DNA of 64,000 bases from the NCBI GenBank assembly GCA_038237745.1, contig JBBRYJ010000012.1, positions 1-64,000 of the forward strand, written 5' to 3'. Below the pieces are notes generated by a model. The model was not told the DNA's origin. It was given only the letters and a program-made list of their open reading frames with translations, and made no database searches. Positions 61,905 through 64,000 of the stretch are shown here, one piece after another. Positions within the stretch are counted from its first letter, which is position 1; every line of letters starts with the position of its first letter. Made by a program: the position numbers and the translations under genes. The stretch is from DASQEH01 sp038237745. GTDB taxonomy: Bacteria > Actinomycetota > Actinomycetes > Propionibacteriales > Nocardioidaceae.

Positions 61905-61920
61905 CTGCCGCGAGCGGCAG
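61905..61920 (-). terminator. Hairpin after carbonic anhydrase
   Basis: CTGCCG/CGGCAG, a perfect 6-bp stem with a 4-nt loop, 34 nt after the carbonic-anhydrase stop on the minus strand. No U-run follows, as often in actinobacteria, so it may be a terminator or an RNA-stabilising hairpin at the start of the helicase 5' region. Confidence 0.4.
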
Positions 61921-61953
61921 GTGTTTGTGTGGAGTCGTCAGTAGTACGCCGGG

Positions 61954-62439
61954 TCAGACTTCGCGAAGGCTGCCGGTCGCGACGTCCAAGACGAAGCCGC
62001 GCACTTGGTCTGTGTGCGGGATGAACGGTGAGGCCTTGATACGCCTAACCGACTCCCTGACGTTTTCGTCGAGGTCGCTGAAGCACTCGACCGCCCACTC
62101 CGGCGTGAGGCCGGTATCTTCCTGGATCAAGCCCTTGAACTCGTCCTCGGTGAAGGTGAGCATGCCGCAGTCGGTGTGATGGATCAGCACGATCTCCCGG
62201 GTGCCGAGCAGCCGCTGGCTGATGGACAGCGATCGGATCTCGTCGTCTGTGACGACGCCACCAGCGTTGCGGATGACGTGCGCGTCGCCTTCCTGGAGGC
62301 CGAGTGCTCCGTAGACATTGAGCCGTGCGTCCATGCAGGCCAGAACCGCGACGCCCTTCGCGGGCGGCAGCGGGAGCGGGCCTGAGAACGACGACGCGTA
62401 GCGCTCATTGTTCGCGAGCAGTTCGTCGGTGACGGACAT
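61954..62439 (-). CDS. Beta-class carbonic anhydrase
   Basis: 161 residues from ATG 62439 with GAGG upstream. Zinc site: Cys and Asp-Arg in LACMDARLNVYGALGLQEGD, then HVIRNAGGVVTDDEIRSL and IHHTDCGM with the second His and Cys. It hydrates CO2 to bicarbonate for biosynthesis and pH balance. Short beta-class type, as in mycobacterial Rv1284. Lies between the helicase and the kinase-like gene, same strand. Confidence 0.95.
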   Translation of the reverse strand: MSVTDELLANNERYASSFSGPLPLPPAKGVAVLACMDARLNVYGALGLQEGDAHVIRNAGGVVTDDEIRSLSISQRLLGTREIVLIHHTDCGMLTFTEDEFKGLIQEDTGLTPEWAVECFSDLDENVRESVRRIKASPFIPHTDQVRGFVLDVATGSLREV

Positions 62440-62542
62440 CCGGATGCCTCTCAGTTCGTGCAAGCGACGTTTCGCCGGTTCGCGAGCCCGAGAGTAGTGC
62501 GGAGGCGCGCCGAGACCGGCAGACCGTCCACCTGTTGGCGCC

Positions 62543-63463
62543 TCAGTCCTGGACGGCCTTGGCGGCGGTGATGCACATCGTGATCCATTCACGGTCGTCG
62601 GGTGTGAGCGCCTCGGACTCGGTGATGGTCCACATGGCGTTGTTCAGCATGCGCACGACGACCCAGTCGCGGGCACGTTCCTCGTCCAGCCCGGCCGCAT
62701 CGACGCAGGCTTGGAAGCGTCGACGGATGGCGCCCCTTACGTCACCGGACCCGGCCATCTCCTCCCAGCGGTTCCACAACAGCGGCGCCGGCTCATAGTG
62801 CGGGTCACCGGACATCGGCTTCGGGTCGATCGCCAGCCAGGGCTCCCGGTCGCCCGCCAGCACGTTCTCGTAGTGCAGATCGCCATGGATCAAGGTGCCA
62901 ACGCTCGCAGCGTCGGCGACGAAGTCCTTCGCCAGCGAGATCGACTGCTCGACGAGTCGTCGGGGAAGAGGCGCCTGCGTCGACATCTGCTCCGTGTCCT
63001 CCCTCCACCGGTCGATGTACGACGTCAATGACCGAAGCTGTGGTGGCGCTGCGACATGGAGGCGGGTGTACAAGCCGGCAATGACCTCACATGCCTCGAT
63101 GTCTCGTAGCGAGGTCAGATCTTCGGTATGCAGCCGCTCCAGCAGCATCGCCCGCCGTCTCGGATCGGCCCGCAGGAGCCTTACCGCGCCGTTGCCGTGC
63201 CAGTGCTGCAGGGCGAGGTGCTCGTGCTCGGACTCGTCGTCCGGCACGGCCACCTTGAGAGCGGTCGTGTTGCCCGTACGGGTCCGCACCGGCACCACGA
63301 GCGCACAGAAACCGTGTCGCGGCGGTCCGTCGTACGTCAGCTCCCACTCGGCGACGATCTCGGCGACCCGGCCCGGGAGTCCCGTGAGCCAGCAGGCCCA
63401 CGCTGCACCGAGAGAGGCCTGACCCAACAGTTCCGCGGGGATGTCGAACGGAAGAACTGCCAC
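62543..63463 (-). CDS. Aminoglycoside/hydroxyurea phosphotransferase-family kinase (APH(6)-like)
   Basis: 306 residues from GTG 63463, 5 nt after lepA. APH kinase core: ALKVAVPDDESEHEHLALQH with ATP-binding Lys, TLIHGDLHYENVLAGDREPW with catalytic Asp and Asn, and AIDPKPMSGDPHYEPAPLLW with the metal Asp (DPKP). This DPK(P)xxGDP pattern is that of APH(6) streptomycin kinases and the related hydroxyurea phosphotransferase. Chromosomal copies near lepA may be intrinsic resistance or metabolic kinases; resistance is inference. Confidence 0.88.
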   Translation of the reverse strand: MAVLPFDIPAELLGQASLGAAWACWLTGLPGRVAEIVAEWELTYDGPPRHGFCALVVPVRTRTGNTTALKVAVPDDESEHEHLALQHWHGNGAVRLLRADPRRRAMLLERLHTEDLTSLRDIEACEVIAGLYTRLHVAAPPQLRSLTSYIDRWREDTEQMSTQAPLPRRLVEQSISLAKDFVADAASVGTLIHGDLHYENVLAGDREPWLAIDPKPMSGDPHYEPAPLLWNRWEEMAGSGDVRGAIRRRFQACVDAAGLDEERARDWVVVRMLNNAMWTITESEALTPDDREWITMCITAAKAVQD

Positions 63464-63468
63464 CGACG

Positions 63469-64000
<532 letters not shown>

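Overview
The window is GC-rich DNA of the kind expected from an actinobacterium, probably of the Micrococcales or Propionibacteriales type. It carries dnaG-dgt-dus-glyS, uppS-recO, leuA, era-ybeY-phoH, rsmE-dnaJ-hrcA and hemW-lepA in typical actinobacterial order, together with actinobacterial families (DUF3097, DUF6703, septum-formation lipoprotein). Many genes start with GTG, and several probable promoters are TAnnnT boxes 6-8 nt before a start codon. No transposase, phage gene, rRNA or CRISPR array was found. One tRNA (Asn, GTT) is present.

Layout. 1-9.1 kb is an accessory end: a sialidase-like BNR lipoprotein, a histidine phosphatase, an Asp/Glu racemase, an FMN-binding protein, a frameshifted PAT-type acetyltransferase, a sulfotransferase, an M20 hydrolase and a broken GAF-GGDEF-EAL gene. 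9.2-21.1 kb is core housekeeping on the minus strand: tRNA-Asn, dnaG, dgt, dus, a lipoprotein, glyS, two PH-domain membrane proteins, uppS and recO. 21.2-39.6 kb is a complete Wzx/Wzy-type exopolysaccharide locus between recO and leuA/era, genes that usually lie closer together. It encodes UDP-L-FucNAc synthesis (CapE, CapF, CapG types), a membrane 4,6-dehydratase plus DegT aminotransferase (a 4-amino sugar), the priming phosphoglycosyl transferase, a WbuB-like glycosyltransferase, two sulfotransferases, flippase, polymerase, a Wzz-BY-kinase, a DUF4012 protein and the cognate phosphatase. The predicted product is a sulfated, FucNAc-containing surface polysaccharide. 39.6-64 kb returns to core genes: a GNAT protein, a MetE-like protein, leuA with a Leu-rich leader peptide, a septum-formation lipoprotein, era-(EamA)-cdd-like-corC-ybeY-phoH-HIT-rsmE-dnaJ-hrcA with a CIRCE operator, an MBL hydrolase, DUF3097, DUF4870, hemW, fadD, a MOSC protein, a DEAD-box helicase, a beta-carbonic anhydrase, an aminoglycoside-phosphotransferase-like kinase and the 3' end of lepA.

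The most unusual signal is a dispersed repeat built from exactly phased 22-bp units (core CGCCCTYTCGRCGGGG, usually preceded by CATnT). It occurs as one to three tandem copies, often followed by a G-rich tail. Copies sit between genes at about 43.7, 44.8, 45.9 and 51.5 kb. One three-unit copy lies inside the dus reading frame and is translated as an extra segment of the protein. Degenerate copies may lie at 50.5 and 61.8 kb. A second notable feature is the leuA leader, with three consecutive Leu codons and a long hairpin.
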